A stretch of DNA of 64,000 bases from Ustilaginoidea virens (taxonomy: Eukaryota; Ascomycota; Sordariomycetes; Hypocreales; Clavicipitaceae): the NCBI RefSeq assembly GCF_000687475.1, contig NC_057319.1, positions 3,772,001 through 3,836,000 on the forward strand, given 5' to 3'. The translations under genes and the position numbers were made by a program. A model generated the notes under the pieces. It was not told where the DNA came from. It did not search any database and worked only from the letters and a program-made list of their open reading frames with translations. The first letter of the stretch is position 1. Every line of letters starts with the position of its first letter. This document shows, piece after piece, positions 35,359-47,800 of the stretch.

Positions 35359-38050
35359 AATGCATTCACATGCTCTCAGCAGCAGCAAGTTCGCCTGGAG
35401 TGCTGGGTCATCACACGAGCCCGACTCTTGGCTACGGGAAGCCCGAGGAATTCATTTCAGACTAGCTTTGCCAACCAGAGTAACAAGATCCGACTTCAGA
35501 GTTTGGCGCACGAGAATCCATTGCTCATCAAGCAACTTGTCTCGTGGCATCGCGGAATTTTCTGACGGATTCCAGTGTCGGTGTACAGATCTTACATACA
35601 GATCTCAGTATGGGTTACCGAGGGGTTGGGGGATCTGTGCACCTGCATTGATGAGACGGACGCCTGGCGCAAGCATCATGGGCATCATGGTGGCGAAAAT
35701 GGTTTGTATGTAGCAGCCGGGGGAGAAGGGAACGAGTCCGAACGACCAAACCAGCCCTCGTCATGGCAAGACCCTCCTGCCCAGGAGGTACGGTACCTAC
35801 AGTACACGAAGCCTTGCCCCCTTTTCCTTGTGAAGAAATGGCCTGCACATTTGGCCCATTTGTTCAAACAGCTTATTTGGTCAGCTCCGATGTCTTTGCC
35901 GCTCTGCGCCGTCTACTAGGACATTTCATGGTGCATTTTCCCTCTTTAATCCCCTTCCTAGCCCCTTCTGCCTAGGTGCCTTATCTTGGTTCCATAGCAG
36001 GTCCGATCTGATGTATCTGCATCCTGGGCGATGTCAATTCGGTACCTTGTCGCAATCTCGCAGCAAACGGGTGCGGAAGGAAGGAGCCAGCCCAGCTGAC
36101 CTACCAAGGGCAGGCATTCAGCAGCGCCCACCCGATTTTCAAGGCAATCCATCGTGAAATTTCCCCAGACCCAAAATAAAAAATAAAAAGTATAAAAATA
36201 TAAAAAAAAAAAAAGGAAAAAAGGAAAAGAAAAAAGGAAAAGAAAAAATAAATCTCGCCAGAGAGATTCGCAGCCGACCCGGGTGAGTTAGCCACCGACC
36301 TGATACCATGACGAAAACTTTTCTCATCTCTCTGATTCAGCTGCTCTTATTGCTCGACTTCCTGTGCATAAGTCGCAGGCCTGACCCTCATCAGTCTTCA
36401 ACCATATTAAGGACAGTGGTAAGCATCCTATCCCTGGTCCTTCTGGTGCTCTCACGGGAGAGAGAGTGGGACGGCCTTGGGCATCGGTCGCTTCATGACA
36501 CATGGTATGTACATATAGGTAGGTAGGTACAGGTAAACGGCAATGACCGGTCAACTGACTGACTGATGCTTCTGAACAATGTCTAGGCCGGAAGTCCTGC
36601 CTATCGGTTTCAGAGGAGCTCCCCCCCCCGCAGACAAGAAAAGGGGGTCCTTCTAGTTTCGGGGGTTTGGCGCATTGCTGTCAATCGACCGGCTTCAACG
36701 GCGCGATCTGGAACACGTCTCGATACTGACCACGGCAGGTTCATGGCACGGTTATTGAACAGCTATGGTGGTTGCAAACTTACGTTATTGCGCTGGCCTC
36801 ATATCGTCGGCTGTCGACCGTCCTTGATGGACGGATTGCCACATGCACATGGCCAATCACGGTAGCTAAACGCGCTTTGACACGGAGGAGCGGAATTCCA
36901 TTTCATCATGCAAGCCAACTTGACCAATGGACACAGGCCCTGCCTGCCATTACGACTCGGCACCAGGTGGCGCCTGCACGGGGATTGGTTTGCTACAGCC
37001 CGCTCGACAAGAACGCAAATTCTTAATCGACGACATCAAAGGTTGGGTACGTCGCATCCATCCGGAACTCAAAAGTCTGATGGGGAAAGATTTCCCAAGT
37101 CCACACCAACTGTCGATAAAAGGGCAGGATAAGGACGGGAGAGAGGGACAGTTTTGCAGCCTGGTGTCGTGTTTATACAAGCAATACGGAGTACCAACCT
37201 AGCGCTTCAGCTGTTTCTTGGCATGGAGTCTGTTCCGGTACGCTCTTCAAATGCCAGCCGTCCGGGCAGTCATCCTCCGCTGGCTGAGGGGGGCTCCACA
37301 GACAGCGGTCTTGGTGATGGCTCCCACGCACCGACTACACTCGACCTGTTCCTGCGGATCCTGGCTCCAACGTCACAGGGATAGTTAAGCTCCATTTTTT
37401 CAAAAGCAAAATGGATGAGCTGATGCATACCCACTTATAAACAGCCATACCATACCGTTCATGGAGAGACCTCGGTTGCTTCAAGCCAGCGTACAGCACA
37501 TGGGACTATTGTCTGGAGATTGATGAACCTCAACCTTCATATGCAATTGCTATACCAGGGCGTGCTTATGCCTACTACACTTGCACCATACGAAAGGCTA
37601 AATCCCAGGTCCTATGTAAGTCGTGGACTTTATGGGTAAGTGGCTGGCTGACCTTGGTTTTACCCCATCCTGGTCCTTGGTCGCAGGCTACGCTCAATTG
37701 GGAAAATTGCCAACTTTTGAATTGGCGGATCCCATTCTCTTTTCCGATTGCGAGGAATTTGTGGACTTGAGAAGAAAAAAGACGTGTTTCCGAACGAGTT
37801 TCCCGCGTTGAAACGTCGTCAGCTGGCAGTTGCTCTGGTCCGGTTCGAAGGATGACTACCTAATGTTGCATGGCTGGCTAGCTTTCCCTCTCGATTGAAT
37901 TACTACCTGAAACTAACCTTTGGATACGGGATCAAAACATGATATATTACTCTCATACGACAAAGATGGCAAATATTCCATACCAGGAATCCGTTTGCTT
38001 CTCCATGCAGAGACGGAGCACTCAAATAACATTGATTGATGCCACTGGTC

Positions 38051-38080
38051 AGTGGCAGTGGCAGTGGCAGTGGCAGCGGC
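38051..38080. repeat. GTGGCA hexamer tandem repeat
   Basis: Four to five units in the gene-poor region. Confidence 0.85.
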
Positions 38081-39929
38081 CACTTGTCAGGGATATTGGT
38101 TGGTTCAACTTTGAGCTTGGCGTCACCGAGCGGATCGAGGCCACGAGCCGGGTGATGCTAGACGTCTTGGCACCATTTTATGATGGATGAATCCCTGATG
38201 GGGAGTTGTGGCGGAACCAAACGAAGAAACGTTTGAAGCAAAGCATTCTCCTACACGGAACTCCGTGGCCAGAGACTCTAGCCATTTGCCCAAGGGCCCG
38301 TATTGTCTGGATGCAGAGTTTCGAACCACGGCCGTTGTCGTCTATATTTCAGCTGAGTCCGTGGAGAGGAGCAGAACTATGCAAGGGCGTTGAGGAAAAC
38401 GACGTGCACATGTGGATTCGTTTGCGGACATGGGCTTCCTTGCTGTCGCTGAAACAAGGATACAAGCGAATTTATCGGTAATTTTGCACGCACATTAGTT
38501 GGTTATGGCTGCGGAGTAAGTTGCAAGAGGACAATAGGAACGAAACGCGAGATTGGCGCTATATGGATAACAGGACGCGTAAATGAAGAATTTTCTCCTT
38601 CTTTTTTTTGTCGTGTGGAAATGAGAGCGGCTGGGTCCGATTGGCGGGACATGACAGGGGGTAGCCTAAAAGCCCTACCCCATTCCACTTCCGCAGCCCC
38701 ACCGTCTAGTCCTATTCCGTACATCTGTAACATTTTGACAGCAAGGTGTCTGGTGTGCGGAGCATGTATGTATACCTTTGGGGATCTTGGGGATCCTAAA
38801 GGGTATACTCCGTACGGAGCGCAGGCTGGCTACTCGGTACCGCCGGGGGTAAATTGACCACTGGGAGCCAGGGAGTTGAGTCGAATCCCCAGGTCGCAGT
38901 TGGCCCCCCCGTGACTTTCAGGCTAAGCCATCCGCGGGGGGGGGCGATATCGGAACGACAAGCCGGGCATGGCCAGAAGGCGGCAAGGCAAGGCAAGTCG
39001 GGGAAAGAGCTAAGGAGCCTTGGTAACGGAGAGGGGCAGCCCATTTCCCCTTTTGCCAACGCCACCTAGAACATCTAGCATGTCAGACCCGTGACGACGA
39101 AGCAGCGCTGCCCTGGATTGTAAAGAAGAAGGAGGAGAAGGAGAAGAAGAAGAAAAAGAAGAAGAAAAAGGTCGAAATTACGTGGGAAAGCTCAAACACG
39201 GCCGGGGAAACAGCACAGCAGCGCCAGGTCCGAATCAGGAATGGTGTTCTAGAATCTTGCCAGGCAGGGAAAGGAGCCAGCCACTTGGAACCGGACTAGG
39301 CAGCCACACCCACACCCCACACCCCACACCCACACCAATACCCACACCCGACAAACGCCATGACGCCAAAGTGACATTGCGATGCGACATTGTACAGCGA
39401 CATTTTGCGAGTCGACAGCGCGCGCGATGCATGGCAGCCAGGCAACAGCCTCGGGGTCCGCCTAGCCATGGGGGTGAGCGCCAATGATGGAATGGCCATT
39501 GCGCAGCTCCTACAAACGGGAGCAGGTTGAACCGCCAAGCCCGACGGCTGGCCTCATCGACAGCGGCCCAGTGGAATAATGGAATAGCCTGGTGGGATAG
39601 TTTAGGATGATGGGTCACTCAAAGCGACTGGTGGAGAGCCAATCGTTCTGAAGGCCGGTTCCACCGCCAAGGTTCGTAACTCCGTATACGTGACTGGCTA
39701 TTGGACGCTTACGTGGGTTGGCTTGCATTGGCTCCCTCCTGTTACTAAAAGTGGCAACAAACATGAAGGCAGCAGAAGACGTCAAACTGGTTTATGGATG
39801 TAGGGCATTGGACCACGGGGGTACCCACCATTGCCGAGATATGGCGCCCCTCAACACGCCCCAGTGCCTGGATCCCTGATGATCCCCGCCCAAACCCGCC
39901 TGCCCTGGCCCCCTGTGCCATTGTGCCAT

Positions 39930-39968
39930 GGGGGGTTATGGGGGGGGTTTTGGGGGGGTTTTGGGGGG
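39930..39968 (+). other. G-quadruplex-forming motif
   Basis: Four runs of 6, 8, 7 and 6 G are separated by the loops TTAT, TTTT and TTTT. This satisfies the usual G3+N1-7 rule with large margin on the plus strand. It is not flanked by telomere repeats. Confidence 0.85.
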
Positions 39969-40450
39969 TGTGTGGGTTTGGCTGCCTGCTGCTTTGCTAC
40001 GCTCCTAGGACGTACCACACATCAGTTTTGAATTTTGGCTCGCCCTCTCCTCCCCCGTTGGGTTTAAGACCCATGATTAATAAAACACGCCTGGCATCTG
40101 GCAAACACTGTTTCACTGGAGACGTCATATGGGGCCAAGCCGAGTCCCAGAGAGGAGGGGGCGGCAAAACATCCCATTTTGTCGTCTCCATCACCACTAC
40201 CAAAGGCTGCTGCTGGACTGCGTAGACTGGAGAAGATTCCATTTCTCAGAAACATATGAAGCAATATATATGGGACAAAAAAAAAGGAAAAAAAAAAAAA
40301 AACAGAAGGTGCCGGGGACGGACTGTAAAGGAGAGGCTGCAATGTGATGCAAGTTCAAGGTTCGCCAAGGCGGCAAGAGGACGGATGTTGCCATTGCTTC
40401 CTTCCCAAAGCGGCTTCGTCCTCCACAGGGCCCTTCGCACGCCCAAGGCG

Positions 40451-40453
<3 letters not shown>

Positions 40454-40492
<39 letters not shown>
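40454..40492. repeat. Poly-A tract of 39 bases
   Basis: An uninterrupted A run. No retroposed coding sequence is recognisable upstream of it. Confidence 0.9.
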
Positions 40493-40493
<1 letters not shown>

Positions 40494-43310
40494 CAAACCA
40501 GACACTAGCATTGAAAAAGCACTGCTGCAGCAACGACAAGCAACATCCCAGCTCTATCCACGTAACGGAGTACTGTGCGCGGAGTAATTGGAGCAATGGG
40601 AGTAATCGGCTCCAGCAAAGGCAGGCAAGCGCTCTTGCGGTGGCGACGAGACAGGGGGAAAGCTTGTCAGTCAGTGCATCCGCCCGCTTCCCCCGATGCT
40701 GCCCAGCCCCAGCAGTCAGGACTCACTCACGTCAGCAATGTAGTGCAAACATGTGTCGAGTAACATGACCTGAACACCGGGAAGACAAGGCGCCTCCTAG
40801 GGCGAAATTCGAACTCGTGGGCCGAATCGTACAACGTATGATGGCAGGTCGATCTCGATATGCCTTTGCAAAACCCACTTACGCCAAGATGGTCAAGTGG
40901 AGAGAGACACTTGTTGCTCAAAGGGTCTCGGCCAGCGCTGAACTGACTGGCAGGCATTGATGAAAGCCACCAGTGAAAAAAGGGAACCTTGACCAAGGGT
41001 CTGGGTCTGGGTCTCAGGCAGGCTCGCGAGAACACCTTTTGTGATACATACAGCGCCAGCGAGATTCATTCGGGCACGGGCACCGTCGCTACTGCAATAC
41101 AGATTGTTGTCTACTTGTTCTCTTCTCCAGGTGTCCCTTTGTTCCTTCGTTGCTGACAGAGAGAGATGGTATCGCCCCGGGTGATCGACCACAGCATTCG
41201 CAAAGGGGGAAAAAAAAAGCGACCAACTCATACTTTCCAAAGACAAACCCGCTGCCTTGATGAGGGAGGTTTGGAAAAGGGGGACAAGAAGAAAAGGGAG
41301 GCAAGAACATTGGTATGGAACGACGCACGAAAAACGTGAATATTCAAGACAGGTTCATACGCCATCTCGGTCCTACAAGTCTCCGCCAACAACCAATTGC
41401 GTTGATCCGCGGCGGGTTTTGCAAGCCCGTGCCTCCATTCAAGTTTCGCCCCCAACGCCCACACGTGGAGATGGTTAATTGCCAGCTCCAGCCAGAATGG
41501 GGCCAATGTGCGTTTTGTGACTTTTGCTTGATGCGTTCGCTCATTAAGAGGGGAACTGGAGTGTTCTCGCAGGCGGCAGGAGTGAATATCGACAGAAAGA
41601 TGCTACCGGGCGGAGCCAATCATGATTCATGACAACTACTCCGTACATGCGGAGACGTTGCAGTAGAGGCAGTTAAGAGGCCAAGAAGTCGTCTTCAACC
41701 TGTCCAGTCATGCACGATATAGACGTCCAGACAAGGCGGTATTTCGTCAGCCATGCACATGACAGTCAAGTACAGGCAGGCTGTTTGTCAAAGCCCTCAA
41801 TAGCGCCAGCCTGCGCCAGAAGAGAAACGCGGGCCGCCATGGTTCAAGGGCAAGGAAATTGCGCGAGCGACACGACACGCAAGCAGAGCCCAACTGCGGA
41901 TCATCACCCCACAAACCACAAAAGGCTCTTCAGCTCTTGTCTGGTTGGACTCTTGTCTGGTTGGAATTCTCGACGGCGTTTCCTCCTGAGCGGAGCCGCA
42001 GCCAAAGGACAGGGCGAGCTGACGGAGCCACCAGCAGAAGAGCCAGGGAAGGAGACTCGCCCTGCGCGAAACCGTCGCCGACGCCTGGTTTACGAGAAAT
42101 GCATGCATCATCTATTGGAACCATCCGCGGCTTCTTCAAGCCAGATAAACCCGCAATCGCGTTGCAGCAAGTTAGCTTCGAGTCTGGGGCCAGCCAGGTT
42201 CTGACGCCGTCGATACAGCCTAATGCCAGGCTTTCCTCAATGCTGGCAGGGGGTGGAACAAACACGACCTCTCGACAACCAGCTAACACGGTGGTTTTTA
42301 TAGAAAATCCGCCGAATCCCCAAAAAGCCCTTGGCTTGCTCCCACCCCAGCCAAGAAAGGAACGGTCTGCTGGCATGCTCTGGTCCCTCCCCCGGTGGTA
42401 ATATTTTGGGGCTGCCCCCCATTCAGCACTGCCGGATTGATTGCTAGAGTTTGCCGCGAAGAGCAGCCAGATGGCGGTGGCGGCCGTGTAGACGTTCCAC
42501 CGAGTCACCTGGCAGCAGTAAGCTTCGAACCGCTGGGAGGAGATATTACGATATTACAGATAGTACGGGGACGGAGTACTCCGTACTGACTTGGCCTTTT
42601 GCAGTCCCCCCTTTGCAGAGTCGAGGCCGCCTTTTCGCCCGCATGATTGGTTCGGCTTGCCGAGCAACTAATCATTGTGCCGGCCTACCGCTTCATCGCC
42701 ACTGGTGGGAGTCATCAATTAGACAATGTCCAGAAACCATGCTTGATGATGCGGATACTATGTACGCATCGCATCGCATCGCATCGCTCGTACTATACTC
42801 CGAACTCCCTACATCCATCTCCATCCCACTGGATGTGTGTGTGGCATGGCATGTACATACATACCAACGTGCCGGGCTCGGGTGCGGCACAAAGGCTTGG
42901 CAACACATGCACCACGGGTTTCTCCTTTCCATTCCCCCTTACCCCTCCCCCCCCTACCTCCTCTTTACGAATACATCATGATGGATCTTCAATGACTGTC
43001 CCCTTACACCACGGGGGTCCGAGACCACAGGGTCCGCGTGCAAAAGGAGCCCATCGTCACGGCACACCCCAGTGAGCTCCGCCTCGTCTCCGCCGGTGAA
43101 GGGCTTGGGTCCAGGACCCCTCAAGCAGAGCGAGCAGGAATGGCGCGAGGAGCCAAGGAAGAAGAGTTTTTCTTGTCAAGGACATGGAGAAGCGTCTCCG
43201 CATTATAGACCCCGATCTACCCGAGTGGACATATTCTTCCACGGCAACGGGACCATTGAAAACTTTTTCCCTTTGCTTCCAGCGTCTGAGAGCGGAGTGA
43301 CGGAGATAAT

Positions 43311-43337
43311 GCTGGACATGCTAGACATGCTAGACGC
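43311..43337. repeat. CTAGACATG nonamer repeat
   Basis: Three slightly diverged 9-base units. Confidence 0.75.
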
Positions 43338-44183
43338 TGGGTAAAAGCGGGACTTTTGAACCAGAGCGGTCAACCGTCCAACGAAGGCGGAAGCAAAGCT
43401 GGACTGAAAAATCAAACACAGGGTCGGGGACGGCTCCGAAACTTGGATCCCCTCAGACTGGCCGCCTCGCCATGAATCGGTCCAACGAGCACATGCGCGT
43501 CAGATCAGGAATCCGGTCAAGTCGACCGAAAGTTGCCTCATGGAAATGGAAATGCAATGCAGGACCAGAAGCGGTCCAGGAAACCAAGATTTGCCACGTT
43601 CCCTCGGCCTGGCCGCTGCATTATCCGTAACCGAAACGGGCATGGAGCATGATCGATTGCCTACATGAATTCCCGATCTTTGGTCAAAGTCATGCACGGG
43701 GACTTCCAGGCCCAGGGTACTAGCAACGACAAGACGCGATTGGTCTGGCGCCATTAGACGCGGCAGATTTTCTATTCCAAACGCAATAGTGTCAGACTCG
43801 AAACTCGCCAACCCGCTCGAGGGCAGCTCGAGGGCAGCTCGATGCAAGACTACGAGGTGGTGTTTGGGTCTTGCCACTTGTTCTGGCTTTCTTCAGAGGA
43901 TGCTGAGCCCCGACGACAGCCGACGAGATGATGGGCACTATTAGTCCCAGTGCGGAATATCGTGTAGAGCATGCAATCTCAGCCTGCACGACCTTGGCTA
44001 ATGACCAGGTACGGCAGATCGACAAGGCATCCCTGCTCCGTCAAACTACCACTTCACCTGGCACATTACACATGATAGCTTCGCATGTCAGTCCGTATAC
44101 GCGAGGCTTCAACACGCTGCGAGACTTGGAAACTGGGAGCAAACCTTGCTAGGGCCTCGCAGGCGTGGGCTTTGCCATCGAAT

Positions 44184-44258
44184 TGACGGACGCATCTGAC
44201 GGACGCATCTGACGGACGCATCTGACGGACGCATCTGACGGACGCATCTGACGGGCGC
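44184..44258. repeat. 13-base minisatellite TGACGGACGCATC
   Basis: Five perfect units start at 44184, 44197, 44210, 44223 and 44236, and a diverged sixth begins at 44249. The 13-base period is not a multiple of three. Confidence 0.95.
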
Positions 44259-47078
44259 AGCGTCGAGGGACCGGACTCTTGGCAGGATTGCAAAGTTTCA
44301 TCACCAAAGACAAACAGAGCTGTGCCGAAAGCTCTACGCTCAGGGTCCATACCTGCACTCCCAATAAAGCTGACCAGTCCACAAGGCAACCAAAAGACGG
44401 CTGCTTTCTTACCCATCAAGGCCATGACCGCTCTGCTGCGACCGCCATGCGTCATTTCCAACGACTGATGAACGGGAACCTGCTTCTGCTTGGTCTCACT
44501 GAGGTTGGTCTCGGGGTGGGTGCACCGTCGTCTGTCTCGCTCGGGGACGCAAACACTTTGCAGCAACCGCAAATTGTAGGTTTTTGGCGCAGGGTACGGT
44601 CATCGACGCTGCGTTTAAGATTAAAATCGTTAAATTGAGCTGAGCCCAGGACAACAAGGTCTCGCCCGCACGCAAACGGCGTCAATCAACGAGGTCGCTC
44701 AAACACGGACGTCCGCCTTTCTTTGCACGCGTGGAAGCGAGGAGGGAGACACGCTGACAGCTCGCGCATAATGACGACGAAACGTCGCAAGGCGAGCGCT
44801 CAAAAACAAAGACAAAGTCGCGGGCCATGCTGCCAAAGACCAAGAGGGTTGGAGCCGCCCTGTATTTAAGTTCTTTGCTGGCGACTTGGCTATCTAGGAT
44901 GCGACCTCGCGCGCTATCAAAGTGGTCGCCGCTGGCTGGAGTGGGATGGATTGATTCATCGTTCCTTGGTTTGACTTGTTGATCGCTGCGTGCAGAAGGA
45001 GGCTGAGCAGCAGTGACCGTTTGACAAGCAAGCTCTAGCACACCATGCAAAGCTACGTGACCCAGGACGTACAAGCTTGGCCAAGGTCGCCCGCTGTCAT
45101 GTCAGGGACACATTGACGGGACCGACTACGGTGAAACCTACAAGCCGGCGGAGGTCAATGCCTCTGAAGTTCATTCGTAGCACCTGCGTCAGGCCGAGCA
45201 CCCCTTTGCGCGGAGAAGGCGCGTCCACCGAAGACCTGCATATGCACTCGTGTGGTCGCCTGCAGCGCAAGTTGCGAGGCAAAGGGGAGCACATGTTTAT
45301 TTAAAAAGTATGATAAAAAAAAAGGGGGGACGAAGGGAGAAGGGAGAAAAGCGGGTAGCAACTACATCAAGACTTTTTGCGTCCTTGTCTGCTCGTGCTT
45401 GCTTACAAGCCGGTACGGTACGAGCCTGGGCGGAATCGAATCACGGCCTCGTCTTGGTCTTTCCCCCCAGCACTTGGTCCCCCCACGAAGCGAATCCTCC
45501 GCGGATGAGCCGCACACCGGTGACGGCTGCGCGGCTTCGTTGTGGACAAATCGGCTGCTTGTCCTGCTTCCCTTCCCTCTGGCATCCAAGTGCAGTTGTC
45601 CTCTTGGGATGCTCCCGAAACCTCGCGTTTCATGATACGGATTTCTGATGATGATTGTCGTCCGTCTGGAGCAAACAATGCGGCTGGATGACAGGGATGG
45701 CCCGGCCCAGTCTCTTGCTCCCATGCTGCGTTGGCGGTCGCTACGTGCTCTGGCTTCTAGACCGATTTCAGATTGATACGTCTCGGCGGGTCGGAAGAGG
45801 AGGTAGGAGGTGGTTTTCAACAGTGGCTGGTGCATGCGGGATATGTTTTGGTGGTCGTGGGATGAGAGCTGCTGAGCGAGGACGAGGACCTGCAGCAATC
45901 GACGCCTTGATCTCGATTTCATCACCAGCTTGTGTCAGTTTGTTTGGCTCAAACCACGCCCTTGTGTCAACGCGCATAATCAAAGGGTCGGGACGCGGCT
46001 GTACCAGATCACAAGCCGTTTTCAGGCTGCCAAGAGTCAGGTTCGTCAAGCAAGTTCCTTCGGGGCTTTGGCAAGTGACCCCTGAGCTATCTATCTTTAT
46101 CTTGGCGCCCAACTGCGCAGTCTTTTTGCTAGCCGGCCTGACCCAAGCACGTCGGACTGGGGAGAGCCAGTCCTGTAGAACGATCATGGGGGAAAAAAAA
46201 AAGTCTGTGGTACATTGCGCAATGGTGACGAAATGAGGGTGCAGAGTACAGACGAGGAAAGCATGCCTCGGGAGGACACCTCAGGAGGCCAAGCTCTGGA
46301 TAACATCGCTGCTGGGTGGTCTGGGTTCGAGCACTCGCCATCGATGGCCTCTTCCCCTTGGGTGGACGGGACTGCAAGCTTGGGCTGTCTTGGGGGTGCA
46401 AGACCCGCGTGTGTATTTGGTGCGAAAACAACTGCCGCTCCCCGAGTTTGCGGTGCATGACAGTGAAAAAGCTTGGCGAGCCAAGGGGCTTCTTTTGGAT
46501 GCCCAGCCCGGGTTGACGGCTCCGATTGCTGTGCGGGACGAAGGGCTGCGGAAACCGTACGGGCTCGCAAGCGATGCAATCTCCGGCATCACCGCGTCCG
46601 TTGGACTCGACGCAATGGCATTACAAGACGACAGACAATGAGCAGGTGACTGGCCAGAGGTCAAATCTCTGCACTCGGTCCTGGGATGAGTATAGTCAGG
46701 GCCATCATGATGCTCAGTCACATGGACGCGGCAGAGAGGATGGTCCCGTCAAGCTGAGCGTCGTCCAGAGGTTTCTGGGTTCGGGGGGGCGAGAGCATCA
46801 TCACTTGACGTTTCCTCTTGCGTGTCCTGCGCTTCGTCGACCTTGAAAAACAAAAACCATGGGCGGTTGCACGGCTAGCTTGGGTCTCGTGGTAACATTC
46901 CCCCTGGGCTGACCAGCCATGTTGTATGTTGTGCGTTTTGCTCACGGTTCCAGACTTGGGCGAAATTCTTGAGCGGCAGCTGGCGTGTGGTCGGTCGCCA
47001 AAGTCTGCGTGCCGTACCAAATGCTCCCGGCGCTTACGGAGTAGGCCGTCCCAGGTTGTGCACCAAGAACGACACAGT

Positions 47079-47157
47079 TCTGACGTTGCTTCTGACGTTG
47101 CTTTCGACATGGCTTCCGACATTGCTTCCGACATGGCTTCCGACATTGCTTCCGACC
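47079..47157. repeat. 12-base minisatellite (TTCYGACRTKGC)
   Basis: About six and a half units alternate between GACATGGCTTCC and GACATTGCTTCC, with two GACGTTGCTTCT copies at the left end. The unit is a multiple of three, so long frames remain open on both strands through it. Confidence 0.9.
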
Positions 47158-47708
47158 ATTGTACGGAGTACAAGCAGCCCATAGTTGGACGTGGGTTTCG
47201 ACGCCATGCCGACACTTCTTGCACTCCTGGAATTACCGCATCCAGGGCAGCAAAGGTTTTGGGGTGGCTTCTGTTTCGAGATGGGGGCAAGGTCAGCCTT
47301 GGGCATGACACACTTTGTTGCCTGGTCCTGAAGGTTGATGGCGCGTGGCCAGGGTCGAGGCGTGGCAGAGGCAAACATGCGGCTGACGAATGGCCATGTC
47401 AACCAGTGTGTCCAGTCAATATCAGCAGCACCTCTCCCGATGTTTCTCTCGTGATTATTGAGTTTTGCCTTGCGGCATCGCGTTGAATATCTTGCGGAGC
47501 GTGCGTCGGACGCATCATTCCCTTGGAAGCCCGGAGCACTCCATCACAAAGGTCCATTTGGCCTAGTGGAGGGGTTTGCCAGGGGCCTTTCGTGTCGAAT
47601 CGGCCCGCGCGTGGCAGGGCATCCTCGGCAACGTCTGGATTGGGGGGGTTGGTCGTGCGACTCGCCGGCGGCTGTCGTGTGGCGAGCTGAAGCGTTGCAG
47701 TTTCCACC

Positions 47709-47800
47709 TCGTTGCTGTTGCTGTTGTTGTTGTTGTTGTTTTTACTGTTGCAGTTGTTGCAGTTGTTGCAGTTGTTTATTGTTGCTGTTGTGGGAGCTTT
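47709..47800. repeat. GTT/GCT triplet-rich repeat
   Basis: A run of imperfect GTT, GCT and GCAGTT units, giving Leu/Val/Cys runs on one strand and Asn runs on the other. No gene is recognised. Confidence 0.8.

Noticed and set aside
39930..39968. Internal telomere relic
   Set aside because: Neither TTAGGG nor CCCTAA arrays flank the G-rich motif.
40454..40492. Retroposon tail
   Set aside because: No reverse transcriptase, element body or target-site duplication could be recognised next to the A run.
40805..40880. Second tRNA-like TTCGAA loop
   Set aside because: The flanking bases do not pair as a T arm on either strand, and no anticodon or acceptor stem fits.
41859..42508. Opposed frames of 180 and 192 codons, one with a hydrophobic N-terminus
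   Set aside because: The minus frame has no ATG before its hydrophobic segment, and both frames overlap over the same DNA without family motifs.
44184..44258. CRISPR-like array
   Set aside because: The units are contiguous with no spacers, and the genome is eukaryotic.
46390..46641. Short plus-strand frame with protein-like composition
   Set aside because: Only 83 codons, no recognisable family, and overlapped on the other strand by a longer open frame; not enough to call a gene.
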